Shown piece by piece: positions 1 to 8,061 of a stretch of DNA of 64,000 bases. Below the pieces are notes generated by a model that was not told where the DNA came from, did not search any database, and worked only from the letters and a program-made list of their open reading frames with translations. Position numbers and translations under genes: made by a program. This DNA is from Arthrobacter sp. P2b (GTDB lineage: Bacteria > Actinomycetota > Actinomycetes > Actinomycetales > Micrococcaceae), in contig NZ_FVZL01000003.1 of NCBI RefSeq assembly GCF_900168295.1, positions 186,001 through 250,000 on the forward strand, read 5' to 3'. Position 1 is the stretch's first letter. Each line of letters opens with the position of its first letter.

Positions 1-2
1 CG

Positions 3-1301
3 CCGTCGGACCGGAACAGCGACTACGTGGGCATGGCCCGCCATGTGCTTGCCGAATGCCCCGGGCTGCGCGAACTCGTGTTTCTCCCGGGGCCAGGAGG
101 CGACGGGCGCGACGACGGCGCGACACCACTCACTGACGCGGAACTGACGTACGCCGAACTGCTGAAGAGGGCGGACGGCGTCGGGCATTCCCTACTTAAG
201 GCCCGGATGGCGGAACTGAGCCCGAACGACCCCATCAACCTGCAGTACACCTCCGGCACCACAGGCTTCCCGAAGGGCGCCACCCTGACCCACCACAACA
301 TCCTGAACAACGGCTACGTCATCGGGGAACTGCTGGGCTACACCGAGCATGACCGGGTAGTGATCCCGGTGCCGTTCTACCACTGCTTCGGCATGGTGAT
401 CGGGAATCTGAACGCGCTGAGCCACGGCGCGGCCACCATCATTCCCGGGCGGGGATTTTCGCCGGCGGCAGCACTGGAGGCGGTGCAGGACTTCGGCGGG
501 ACGTCCCTGTACGGCGTGCCCACCATGTTCATCGCCGAGCTCGCCCTCCCGGACTTCGCCTCATACGACCTGTCCACCCTCCGCACCGGCGTCATGGCGG
601 GCTCGCTGTGCCCCATCGAAGTGATGAACCGGGTCATTTCCGACATGAACATGAAGGATGTGGCCATCTGCTACGGCATGACCGAAACGTCGCCGGTTTC
701 CACGATGACGCGGCAGGGGGACACGCTGCAGCACCGGACGGAGACGGTGGGCCGGACCATGCCGCACCTGGAGAGCAAGATCGTGGATCCTGCCTCCGGT
801 GAGGTCCTGGGACGCGGGCAGATCGGTGAACTGCTCACCCGCGGTTATGCGGTCATGGCCGGGTACTGGAACCAGCCGGAGAAGACCGCCCAAGTGATCG
901 ACGCGGACGGCTGGATGCACACCGGAGACCTGGCCCGGATGGACGATGAAGGATTTGTGATCATCGAGGGCCGGATCAAGGACATGGTGATCCGCGGCGG
1001 TGAAAACATCTACCCGCGGGAAATCGAGGAGTTCCTCTACACGCACCCGGCCATTAGGGATGTGCAGGTGATCGGCGTCCCGGACGACAAGTACGGCGAG
1101 GAGCTGATGGCCTGCATCATCCTCAAGCCCGGGGCAGAGCCGTTGAACTCCGATGCCGTTGCCGGGTTCTGCCGCGGGCACCTGGCGCATTACAAGATCC
1201 CGCGCTACGTCGAGGTGTGGGACAGCTTCCCGATGACGGTGTCCGGAAAGGTCCGCAAGGTGGAGATGCGCGAGGAAGCCGTGGCACGGCTGGGGCTCTA
1301 A
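3..1301 (+). CDS. AMP-dependent acyl-CoA synthetase, 5' end outside window
   Basis: Activates a carboxylic acid, probably a fatty acid, to its acyl-adenylate and then the CoA thioester. The frame is open from base 3, so the N-terminus lies upstream and the GTG at 27 is not the true start. Visible adenylation motifs in order are the phosphate-binding loop YTSGTTGFPKGA, CYGMTETSP, the GWMHTGDLARMDDEGF block with its conserved Asp, GRIKDMVIRGGENIYPREIEEF (hinge and CoA-binding region), and the C-terminal SGKVRK with the catalytic lysine. The visible 432 codons are somewhat shorter than the 540-560 usual for the FadD class, which fits 5' truncation. It converges with the ABC exporter genes. The exact substrate cannot be read from sequence. 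Confidence 0.9.
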   Translation, partial: PSDRNSDYVGMARHVLAECPGLRELVFLPGPGGDGRDDGATPLTDAELTYAELLKRADGVGHSLLKARMAELSPNDPINLQYTSGTTGFPKGATLTHHNILNNGYVIGELLGYTEHDRVVIPVPFYHCFGMVIGNLNALSHGAATIIPGRGFSPAAALEAVQDFGGTSLYGVPTMFIAELALPDFASYDLSTLRTGVMAGSLCPIEVMNRVISDMNMKDVAICYGMTETSPVSTMTRQGDTLQHRTETVGRTMPHLESKIVDPASGEVLGRGQIGELLTRGYAVMAGYWNQPEKTAQVIDADGWMHTGDLARMDDEGFVIIEGRIKDMVIRGGENIYPREIEEFLYTHPAIRDVQVIGVPDDKYGEELMACIILKPGAEPLNSDAVAGFCRGHLAHYKIPRYVEVWDSFPMTVSGKVRKVEMREEAVARLGL

Positions 1302-1335
1302 CTGCAACGACCGTATGATTCTGCGAGGGTTTATT

Positions 1336-1358
1336 GGGCCAGGAGTGACCCCGCGTTG
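1336..1358 (+). repeat. dispersed repeat, copy A (GGGCC..AGTGACCCCGC)
   Basis: The segment GGGCCAGGAGTGACCCCGC in the convergent gap between the acyl-CoA synthetase and the ABC permease closely matches one arm of the inverted element at 18335-18395. Only a weak partner arm is visible upstream here. It looks like a small REP-like intergenic element. Confidence 0.5.
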
Positions 1359-1371
1359 CTTTAAGAAGTGG

Positions 1372-2178
1372 TTACTTGATGTTCCGGTTGATGGCCTTCA
1401 CGCCAACAACGAGTCCGACGGCGGCCGTCACCGAGGCGGCGAGCAGGCCAAGGAGGGTGTCCGTCCCGAAGCTGCCGGCGAAGAGTTCCCGTTCAGCGTT
1501 GACCAGGTAGGTCAAGGGGTTGAAGAGGCTTGCGGTCTTCATCCAGGCCGGCCCGGCTTCGATGGGGAGCATGATGCCGGAGAGGATCATCAGCGGGAAC
1601 AGCAGTGTCTGCTGGACGCCCCAGAAAATCCACTCCTTGTTCTGCGACACGAGCGCCAGGGCGTAGGAAAGGGCGCCCAGTCCGATCCCGAAAATCCCCA
1701 GGATCACCAGGCCGATCAGCACGTGCAGGGGGTAGAAGACGAAACCGAACGGAATGCACACCAGCGCTATCAGCAGCCCCTGGACCACCAGCGGCGCCCA
1801 CTCCTTCAGGGCCCGGCCGATCATCAGCGACGACCTGGACAGCGGCGTGGCCAGGATCCGCTCGTAGGAGCCTGTCATCAGTTCATACTGCAGGTTGGAC
1901 CCGGTCATGGACGTGCCGAACAGGGCAATCATCACCACCACGCCGGGCAGGAACCACTGGAGCGTGGACTGGCCGCCGAATGCCGGCGCGCCCACGGCCG
2001 CTCCCAGCAGCGGACCGAACAGCCCCAGGAACACCAGCGGCTGGATCAGCGAGAAGATCAGCGAGAACGGGTCCCGCAGGGGCAGCAGCATCTCGCGCCA
2101 GAACACGTATTTGGTGTCGCGGAGGATCCGGCCGAGGCCGGGCTTCTCCCGGACCTCTGACGCGGCGAGCGAAGTCAT
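1372..2178 (-). CDS. ABC-2 type exporter permease (DrrB-like)
   Basis: Membrane half of a two-gene ABC exporter. The 268 residues contain about six hydrophobic segments typical of ABC-2 permeases of the DrrB/NodJ class, including an FLPGVVVMIALFG helix, a TPLSRSSLMIGR cytoplasmic loop and the FPLMILSGIMLPIE helix near the conserved PLTYLV motif. The start ATG (2176-2178) shares one base with the TGA of the upstream ATPase gene, so the two are very likely translationally coupled. The family exports hydrophobic drugs, antibiotics or lipids; the substrate here is unknown. Confidence 0.9.
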   Translation of the reverse strand: MTSLAASEVREKPGLGRILRDTKYVFWREMLLPLRDPFSLIFSLIQPLVFLGLFGPLLGAAVGAPAFGGQSTLQWFLPGVVVMIALFGTSMTGSNLQYELMTGSYERILATPLSRSSLMIGRALKEWAPLVVQGLLIALVCIPFGFVFYPLHVLIGLVILGIFGIGLGALSYALALVSQNKEWIFWGVQQTLLFPLMILSGIMLPIEAGPAWMKTASLFNPLTYLVNAERELFAGSFGTDTLLGLLAASVTAAVGLVVGVKAINRNIK

Positions 2179-3146
2179 CAGCGGTTCGCCCCTTCCCTCA
2201 GGTTGCGGCCGGTCAGTTCCAGGAACACGTCGTCCAGGGTCGGCGGCTTCAGCTCCAGGGACTGGGCGGGAGCGCCGGCGTCGTGCATTTCCTTCAGGAG
2301 CGCAGGTGCCAGACGGGCACCTTCCGGCAGGCGGAGCCGGAACGTCACCACGCCGTCGAGCCGGTTTTCCTGTACCTCGCCGCCCGCTGCAGCACGCCCC
2401 AGCAGCCCCCGCACGTCAGGCGCTGCGTCCGCGGCGACCTCCACCGCAAGCAAGTCACCTGCCAGGTTGGCCTTCAGCCGGGATGCGGTGTCATCGGCGA
2501 TGATCTGGCCGTGGTCTATGACGATCACCCGCTCTGACATCGAATCCGCCTCGTCCATGTAATGCGTGGTCAGGACGATGGTTGTGCCGTTCTCCTCGCG
2601 CATCCGCATGATGTGCTCCCACAGATTGGCCCGGTTCTGCGGGTCCATGCCGGTGGACGGCTCGTCCAGGAACAGGAGCTGCGGGGAATGCATCAGGCCC
2701 AGCGCCACGTCCATCCGGCGCCGCTGGCCGCCGGACAGTTTCACCACAGTGCGTTTTGCGAGGTCGGCGAGATCGAGGGATTTCAACAGCTCCTGCGCGC
2801 GGGCCGATGCGTCCGCGGAATTCATCCCGTAGAAGCGGCCCTGCATCACCAGCTCGTCAATGACCCGGAAGCTGTGCCCTCCGCCGTTGCCCTGGCCGAT
2901 GTACCCGATCCGCGCGCGCACTCCCGCCGGGTCCTCGGTGACGTTTACGCCGGCGACGGTGGCCATGCCGGAGGTGGGCCGAAGCAGGGTGGTGAGCATC
3001 CGCAGCGTGGTGGACTTTCCCGCGCCGTTGGGACCCAGGAAGGCCACCAGTTCGCCCCGGGCAACATCGATATTGACGCCCTTGACGGCTTCTACTGTTT
3101 CCTTCTTCACCGTGAAGGTCTTGGTGAGCTTTTCCGTGTGGATCAT
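2178..3146 (-). CDS. ABC exporter ATP-binding protein (DrrA-like)
   Basis: Cytoplasmic ATPase that energises the neighbouring permease. Residues 38-46 form the Walker A GPNGAGKST; LSGGQRRRMDVALG is the ABC signature; LLFLDEPSTGMD is Walker B; TTHYMDEAD carries the switch histidine. The C-terminal extension with PTLDDVFLELTGR is typical of DrrA-type proteins. The open frame reaches 3365, but I chose the ATG at 3144-3146 (MIHTEKLTK): it begins the ABC fold, has a TGGAG ribosome site upstream, and avoids overlap with the next gene. The result is 322 residues, normal for the family. Confidence 0.93.
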   Translation of the reverse strand: MIHTEKLTKTFTVKKETVEAVKGVNIDVARGELVAFLGPNGAGKSTTLRMLTTLLRPTSGMATVAGVNVTEDPAGVRARIGYIGQGNGGGHSFRVIDELVMQGRFYGMNSADASARAQELLKSLDLADLAKRTVVKLSGGQRRRMDVALGLMHSPQLLFLDEPSTGMDPQNRANLWEHIMRMREENGTTIVLTTHYMDEADSMSERVIVIDHGQIIADDTASRLKANLAGDLLAVEVAADAAPDVRGLLGRAAAGGEVQENRLDGVVTFRLRLPEGARLAPALLKEMHDAGAPAQSLELKPPTLDDVFLELTGRNLREGANR

Positions 3147-3259
3147 GCTGACTCCAGAGGTGCGGGGCGGGGCTCCGGGACGGGCTCCTTGCGCCACGCT
3201 ACTCCCGCAGGACGTGCCCGTCCACGCATTCCCGTCCAGGCAGGACGTTCTGCCGGGCC

Positions 3260-4258
3260 TTAGTGCCGGCGGTGGTCCTGGATGGTCATCCGCGGGCCGA
3301 AGGTGGGTTTGCGGAAGCCGGTGCTCTGGATCATCCGGACCACGCGCTGCCGCTGCCCCGTCCACGGTTCCAGCAGCCGGAGCATGCCGGCGTCGTCAGT
3401 CCTGCGCCCGGTCAAAGCCGCCCCCACATAAGCGGCCAGATGGTAGTCACCCACGGAAATGGAGTCCGGGCAGCCGTGCGTCCGCTGCACCACTTCCGCG
3501 GCGGTCCAGATGCCGATGCCGGGGATGGTCTGCATCTTCGCCGAGGCCTCACGGGCCGGCAGGGCTGCCAGGCGTTCAAGCGCGACGGCGGAACGCAGCG
3601 CGCGCATGACCGTTGCCGAGCGCTGGGGTCCTACACCTGCCTTGTGCCATTCCCAGCTGGGGATCTGCAGCCACTGCGCGGCGGTGGGTGCAACCACCAG
3701 GCCGGCAGGGGTGGAGGCGCCGGCCCGCGGAGGCGGTGTGCCGTACCGGTGCACCAGGTACCGGTAGGCCCGCCTCGCCTCGATCACCGTCACCTTCTGC
3801 TCGAGAATGATGGGCACCAGCTGGTCCACCATGCGGCCACTCGCGGGAAGGCGCAGGGCCAGGCTCCGGCGCCGTGCTTCCCGGACCATGAGCGGGAGGG
3901 TGGCGTGGAAGGCGGGCTCGTCAAAGGCGCGCCAGTCATCGTCAGCCCCCAGGAGCCGTGGGACTGCCTCCACTGCGGCGGCAGCACCCGGACCCCACGC
4001 CTGGACGTCCACGAAAGGTTCAGCCACGGCACTGGGGCCGTCGCCACCGCCCGCCGGGCTGAGCCGCAGCGTGGCCGGACCGTCCGGCGTTGTATACGCA
4101 TTCCAGATGACATCGCCCTGGATACTGAACGACGGATCGCTGGTGCCGCGCAGGAGTGGTCCGAGGGTCCGGCCCAGGCTGAAGGGGCCACCCGGATACC
4201 AGCGCAGGGAGACGTCGGCGGCAGCGGCCAGCCGGGGAGGTGCCTCTGCGATGGTCAT
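3260..4258 (-). CDS. DNA-3-methyladenine glycosylase 2 family protein (AlkA-like)
   Basis: Base-excision repair glycosylase that removes alkylated bases. The helix-hairpin-helix with its GIG turn is seen in MQTIPGIGIWTAAEV, followed by the catalytic aspartate D271 in SISVGDYHLAAYVG, the arrangement of the HhH-GPD superfamily. The N-terminal ~110 residues are the less conserved domain seen in actinobacterial AlkA-like proteins. The frame extends upstream to a TTG at 4333, but the ATG at 4256-4258 is preferred; its GGAGG sits unusually close (1 nt) to the start, so the start is not certain. It is divergent from the VOC gene. Confidence 0.82.
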   Translation of the reverse strand: MTIAEAPPRLAAAADVSLRWYPGGPFSLGRTLGPLLRGTSDPSFSIQGDVIWNAYTTPDGPATLRLSPAGGGDGPSAVAEPFVDVQAWGPGAAAAVEAVPRLLGADDDWRAFDEPAFHATLPLMVREARRRSLALRLPASGRMVDQLVPIILEQKVTVIEARRAYRYLVHRYGTPPPRAGASTPAGLVVAPTAAQWLQIPSWEWHKAGVGPQRSATVMRALRSAVALERLAALPAREASAKMQTIPGIGIWTAAEVVQRTHGCPDSISVGDYHLAAYVGAALTGRRTDDAGMLRLLEPWTGQRQRVVRMIQSTGFRKPTFGPRMTIQDHRRH

Positions 4259-4387
4259 GCCTCCATCGTCCCACGCGGGGCCGACAACGCTGCCGGACGT
4301 GCTCCGGCAACCGGCAAAAACACCCTTATCCAACGCTCCATCCGGGACTAGACTCCAGCGTGTGGCGCGGAATCGCTGCGCCTTTCC

Positions 4388-4393
4388 TACAAT
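4388..4393 (+). promoter_or_regulatory. -10 hexamer TACAAT for a leaderless VOC transcript
   Basis: TACAAT lies 7 nt before the GTG start at 4401, with no Shine-Dalgarno between them. This spacing puts the transcription start at or next to the start codon. No clear -35 is visible. Confidence 0.5.
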
Positions 4394-4400
4394 CCGGCAG

Positions 4401-4829
4401 GTGAGCGCATTGGGTGCAGTGGTACATTTCGAAATCCCCGCGGACGATCAGGAGCGGGCCAGGAAGTTCTACCAGGAGGCCCTCGGCTGGCGGATCGATC
4501 CCGTCCCCGGCATGGACTACAACATGGTGGTCACTACTCCGATGGACGAGTCCACCGGGCAGCCCACGGAAGCAGGCGCCATCAACGGAGGCCTGATGGC
4601 CCGGGAACCGGACCTCAAGAACCCGGTCATCACCATTGACGTGCCGGACATCAACGCCACCCTGCAAACCGTTGAATCGATGGGCGGAGCCGTGGTGAAA
4701 CCCAGGGAAACCATTCCCGGGATGGGCTCCTTCGCGTACTTCAAGGACACCGAGGGCAACGTGATGGGCCTGTGGGAAAACCTTCCGCCGGAGGAGGCAG
4801 GGCAGGCGGGGCAGGCCACCGGGCAGTAA
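4401..4829 (+). CDS. VOC family protein (glyoxalase/dioxygenase fold)
   Basis: Small 142-residue protein with the vicinal-oxygen-chelate fold. The N-terminal half begins VVHFEIPADDQERARKFYQEALGW, the usual first beta-alpha unit with a potential metal-ligand His. The C-terminal half ends in SFAYFKDTEGNVMGLWEN, the usual second module with the terminal Glu. These single-domain proteins bind a metal and act on varied small molecules, and the substrate cannot be told. The start is GTG at 4401 because homology-like sequence begins there; the upstream frame reads through unrelated DNA. The stop is 17 nt before the cystathionine beta-synthase start. Confidence 0.85.
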   Translation: MSALGAVVHFEIPADDQERARKFYQEALGWRIDPVPGMDYNMVVTTPMDESTGQPTEAGAINGGLMAREPDLKNPVITIDVPDINATLQTVESMGGAVVKPRETIPGMGSFAYFKDTEGNVMGLWENLPPEEAGQAGQATGQ

Positions 4830-4833
4830 GCGG

Positions 4834-4839
4834 TAGCTT
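4834..4839 (+). promoter_or_regulatory. -10-like hexamer TAGCTT before cystathionine beta-synthase
   Basis: TAGCTT ends 7 nt before the ATG at 4847, matching the leaderless arrangement of nearby genes. There is no ribosome site in the 17-nt gap. Confidence 0.35.
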
Positions 4840-4846
4840 TGTACCT

Positions 4847-6232
4847 ATGAAGTACGCCCAGTCCATCCTGGACCTCATCGGCAATACCCCGCTCATCAAA
4901 CTCAACCACGTGACCGACGGCGTCAAGGCCACCGTCCTGGTCAAGCTGGAGTACCTGAACCCGGGCGGTTCCATCAAGGACCGCATTGCGGCGCAGATGA
5001 TTGAGGATGCCGAACGGGAGGGCAGGCTGCAGCCCGGCGGCACCATCGTGGAACCCACCTCGGGCAACACCGGAGTGGGCCTGGCGCTCGTGGCCCAGCA
5101 GAAGGGCTACAAGTGCGTGTTCGTGGTCCCGGACAAGGTGGGCGAGGACAAACGCGCCGTACTCCAGGCCTACGGCGCCGAAGTGGTGGTCACGCCCACC
5201 GCGGTGCCACCGGACAGCCCGCAAAGCTACTACGGCGTTTCGGACCGGCTGGTCCGCGAGACCCCCGGCGCCTACAAGCCGGACCAGTTCTCCAACCCTG
5301 CCGCCCCGGCCAGCCACTACCGCACCACGGGTCCGGAGATCTGGCGCGACACCGACGGCAAAGTCACCCACTGCGTGATCGGCGCCGGCACCGGCGGGAC
5401 CATCACCGGCACCGGCCGCTACCTCAAGGAGGTCTCGGCCGACAGGCCGGAGTCCGACGGCGGCCTGGTCCGGATCATCGGCGCCGACCCCGAAGGATCG
5501 GTCTACTCCGGCGGCACCGGGCGCCCGTACTTCGTCGAAGGCGTGGGTGAGGACATGTGGCCGGCGAACTATGACAAGTCCGTCCCGGACCAGGTGATCG
5601 CCGTCAGCGACGCCGACTCCTTCGCCATGACCCGCCGCCTCGCCCGTGAGGAAGGCCTGCTGGTGGGCGGCTCCTCCGGCATGGCCGTGGTGGCCGCGCT
5701 GCAGGCGGCACGGGACCTGCCGGAGAGCGCCGTCGTCGTCGTGATCCTGCCGGACTCCGGCCGCGGCTACCTGGCGAAAATCTTCAACGACCAGTGGATG
5801 CGCTCCTACGGCTTCCTCTCCGGCGGGGAAGAGACGTCCGTGGGTGAGGTCATCAAGTCCAAGAACGGCGAACTGCCGGACCTGGTGCACATCCACCCGA
5901 ACGAGTCCGTCCGCGATGTCATCAACATCATGAACGAGTTCGGCGTCAGCCACATCCCTGTCCTGTCGCAGGAACCGCCGGTGGTCATGGGCGAGGTCCT
6001 GGGCGCGGTGGACGAACGCACCCTGACCGCCAAGCTTTTCCGCGGCGAGGCCAAGCTGACGGACAAGATCTCCGAACACATGGGGCCCAAGCTGCCGGTG
6101 ATCGGATCGCTGGAAACCATCTCCGCGGCCAGGGAGCTCCTCTCCGATGTGGACACCGTCATGGTCACGTTCGTGGGCGCGCCGGTGGGCATCCTCACCA
6201 GGCACGACCTGCTGGCCTACCTCAGCAACTGA
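4847..6232 (+). CDS. cbs: cystathionine beta-synthase
   Basis: PLP enzyme that condenses serine with homocysteine to cystathionine, the first step of transsulfuration. The catalytic domain has the PLP lysine K44 in NPGGSIKDRIA, the substrate-binding TSGNTGVGLA loop and the phosphate-binding GAGTGGTITGTGRYLKE loop. After about residue 335 a pair of CBS domains follows (LVHIHPNESVRDVINIMNEFGVSHIPV and LPVIGSLETISAARELL). The 461-residue length is normal for the two-domain enzyme. The start ATG at 4847 begins MKYAQSILDLIGNTPLIKL, the usual N-terminus. The next gene encodes the partner gamma-synthase-type enzyme. Cysteine synthase is the main alternative, but the CBS-domain tail favours this call. 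Confidence 0.93.
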   Translation: MKYAQSILDLIGNTPLIKLNHVTDGVKATVLVKLEYLNPGGSIKDRIAAQMIEDAEREGRLQPGGTIVEPTSGNTGVGLALVAQQKGYKCVFVVPDKVGEDKRAVLQAYGAEVVVTPTAVPPDSPQSYYGVSDRLVRETPGAYKPDQFSNPAAPASHYRTTGPEIWRDTDGKVTHCVIGAGTGGTITGTGRYLKEVSADRPESDGGLVRIIGADPEGSVYSGGTGRPYFVEGVGEDMWPANYDKSVPDQVIAVSDADSFAMTRRLAREEGLLVGGSSGMAVVAALQAARDLPESAVVVVILPDSGRGYLAKIFNDQWMRSYGFLSGGEETSVGEVIKSKNGELPDLVHIHPNESVRDVINIMNEFGVSHIPVLSQEPPVVMGEVLGAVDERTLTAKLFRGEAKLTDKISEHMGPKLPVIGSLETISAARELLSDVDTVMVTFVGAPVGILTRHDLLAYLSN

Positions 6233-6267
6233 ACCTGCTTCCCCGAACTGCTCACCCGATAAGGAGC

Positions 6268-7434
6268 ATGATGTCCGCCTCTGAAAACCAAGGTTTCAAC
6301 ACCCGAGCCGTGCACGCCGGCCAGGCTTTCGAACCCCGCACCGGGGCAGTGGTGCCGCCGCTGCACTTCAGCACCACCTATGCGCAGGACGGCATCGGCG
6401 GACTCCGCGACGGCTATGAGTACGGCCGCGGCGGCAACCCCACGCGGGACGCGCTGCAGGAACAGCTGGCCGCCCTGGAGCTGGGCACCCACGCCTACAG
6501 CTTCAGCTCGGGTCTCGCGGCGGAGGATGCGCTGATCCGCGCGCTGACCCGGCCCGGTGACCACATCGTGCTGGGCAATGACGCCTACGGCGGAACCTAC
6601 CGGCTCATCAGCCGGGTCCTCGGCGACTGGGGGATCGGCAACACTCCCGTGGACATGGCCAACCTGGATACCGTCCGGCAGGCCGTCGCCGCCAACAGGA
6701 CCCGATTCGTGTGGGTGGAAACCCCGTCCAACCCGCTCATGAAGATCACCGACATCGCCGCGCTCGCGGACATAGCGCACGACGCCGGGGCCTTCCTGGT
6801 GGTCGACAACACCTTCGCGTCCCCCTACCTGCAGACACCGCTCGCCCTGGGTGCCGACGTTGTGGTCCACTCCACCACCAAATACATCGGCGGGCACTCC
6901 GACGTGGTGGGCGGCGCCGTGGTGGTCAAGGACGCGGAGCTGGCCGAGAAGATCGGCTTCGTCCAGTTCGCGGTCGGCGCGGTGTCCGGCCCCATGGACG
7001 CCTTCCTGACCACCCGCGGCCTGAAGACCCTGGGTGTACGGATGGACCGGCACAGCCTCAACGGCCAGGCCGTTGCCGAATGGCTGCTGGAACGCCCGGA
7101 GGTGGAGGCGGTCCTGTACCCGGGGCTGCCCAGCCACCCCGGCCACGAGCTCGCGAAGAAGCAGATGCGGAGCTTCGGCGGCATGGTCTCCGTCCAGTTC
7201 AAGGGCGGCGAGGCGGCGGCGCGGAAGGTGGCCGAGTCCACGTCCGTGTTCGTGCTGGCGGAGTCGTTGGGCGGCATCGAGTCCCTGATGAATTACCCGT
7301 CCGAGATGACCCACGCCTCGGTCAAGGGCACCGAGCTGGCCGTTCCCGTCAACCTGCTTCGCCTGTCCTGCGGCATCGAGGACGTGGAGGACCTGATCGC
7401 GGACCTGGAGCAGGCCTTCACCTCCATCCCGTAA
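6268..7434 (+). CDS. metB: cystathionine gamma-synthase/lyase family protein
   Basis: PLP enzyme of the Cys/Met metabolism family, 388 residues. The PLP lysine is K205 in STTKYIGGHSDVVGG; other landmarks are YEYGRGGNPTRDALQ, YSFSSGLAAEDALI and the terminal MTHASV..LLRLSCGIEDVEDLI. Members make cystathionine from an activated homoserine or cleave it. Placement 35 nt after cystathionine beta-synthase suggests reverse transsulfuration, where a lyase role is equally likely; the sequence alone does not decide. AAGGAG at 6261-6266 better fits the second in-frame ATG at 6271 than the first at 6268. Confidence 0.9.
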   Translation: MMSASENQGFNTRAVHAGQAFEPRTGAVVPPLHFSTTYAQDGIGGLRDGYEYGRGGNPTRDALQEQLAALELGTHAYSFSSGLAAEDALIRALTRPGDHIVLGNDAYGGTYRLISRVLGDWGIGNTPVDMANLDTVRQAVAANRTRFVWVETPSNPLMKITDIAALADIAHDAGAFLVVDNTFASPYLQTPLALGADVVVHSTTKYIGGHSDVVGGAVVVKDAELAEKIGFVQFAVGAVSGPMDAFLTTRGLKTLGVRMDRHSLNGQAVAEWLLERPEVEAVLYPGLPSHPGHELAKKQMRSFGGMVSVQFKGGEAAARKVAESTSVFVLAESLGGIESLMNYPSEMTHASVKGTELAVPVNLLRLSCGIEDVEDLIADLEQAFTSIP

Positions 7435-7455
7435 GTCGTGTCCGACACCGCGAGA

Positions 7456-7502
7456 TTGCACTTCACGGCAATGTTTCCGGCAGAGATTGCCGCGAAGTGC
7501 CA
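7456..7502 (+). terminator. stem-loop after the transsulfuration genes
   Basis: Two 17-nt arms (7456-7472 and 7486-7502) pair at 15 of 17 positions around a 13-nt loop. There is no T-tract after it, so it may be a factor-dependent end or an RNA-stabilising hairpin rather than a classical terminator. Confidence 0.45.
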
Positions 7503-7519
7503 TTTCGGCGAGTGCCTGG

Positions 7520-7534
7520 CTTTCTTCAAAGAAG
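7520..7534. promoter_or_regulatory. perfect palindrome CTTTCTTCAAAGAAG, probable HxlR operator
   Basis: A 15-bp perfect palindrome (7-bp arms, one central base) sits 5 bp upstream of the predicted -10 of the HxlR gene. Its position over the -35 region suits repression by a dimeric HxlR protein. Assignment to that regulator is inference. Confidence 0.55.
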
Positions 7535-7539
7535 TCAGC

Positions 7540-7545
7540 TAGGGT
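7540..7545 (+). promoter_or_regulatory. -10 hexamer TAGGGT for a leaderless HxlR-MFS transcript
   Basis: TAGGGT lies 6 nt before the ATG at 7552 with no Shine-Dalgarno in between. The palindrome at 7520-7534 is immediately upstream. Confidence 0.45.
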
Positions 7546-7551
7546 GCCCGT

Positions 7552-8061
7552 ATGGCACTTCGATCTGACTGGTCCCGGCGTACGTGCAGTATGGCCCGGG
7601 GCCTGGACATCCTGGGCGACCCGTGGACCATCCTTGTCCTCCGCGAAGTCTTTTTCGGCAACGGGCGCTTTGACGCCATCAAGGCCCGCCTGGAAGTTGC
7701 GGACTCGGTGCTCACCAAGCGCCTGGCCGGCTTGGTGGAGTCCGGGCTCCTGGAGAAGAAGGCGTACGACGACGGCGGCCGCACCCGCCAGGAATATGTC
7801 CTCACCCCCATGGGCGAGGATGCCCTGCCGGTCCTGAATGCCGTGACCATCTGGGCGGAAAAGCATCTTCCGGCCCCCTCGGACAAGGCCCATATGTACG
7901 TGATCCATTCGGGCTGCGGGAAGCGGACCAGCTCCGCGGACACCTGCACCGGGTGCGGCGAGCGGCTCACCGCCGCCAACACCAGCTGGCACAGCCAGTC
8001 CAGGTCGGAGCAGCCCGTCCCGCTCTCGACCGCCGCGGTCCGGAAGGAAGCTGCAGCATGA
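7552..8061 (+). CDS. HxlR family transcriptional regulator with C-terminal Cys motif
   Basis: Winged helix-turn-helix regulator of 169 residues. The family hallmark is present: a Cys near the N-terminus (RRTCSMARGLDILGDPWTILVLREVFFG), then the recognition part RFDAIKARLEVADSVLTKRLAGLVESGLLEKKAYDDGGR and the wing YVLTPMGEDALPVL. Unlike minimal HxlR proteins (about 110-120 residues), it carries a tail with four cysteines (CGKRTSSADTCTGCGE), a possible zinc or redox centre. Its stop overlaps the MFS start in ATGA at 8058-8061, so it probably controls the exporter and, through the palindrome at 7520, itself. Confidence 0.88.
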   Translation: MALRSDWSRRTCSMARGLDILGDPWTILVLREVFFGNGRFDAIKARLEVADSVLTKRLAGLVESGLLEKKAYDDGGRTRQEYVLTPMGEDALPVLNAVTIWAEKHLPAPSDKAHMYVIHSGCGKRTSSADTCTGCGERLTAANTSWHSQSRSEQPVPLSTAAVRKEAAA

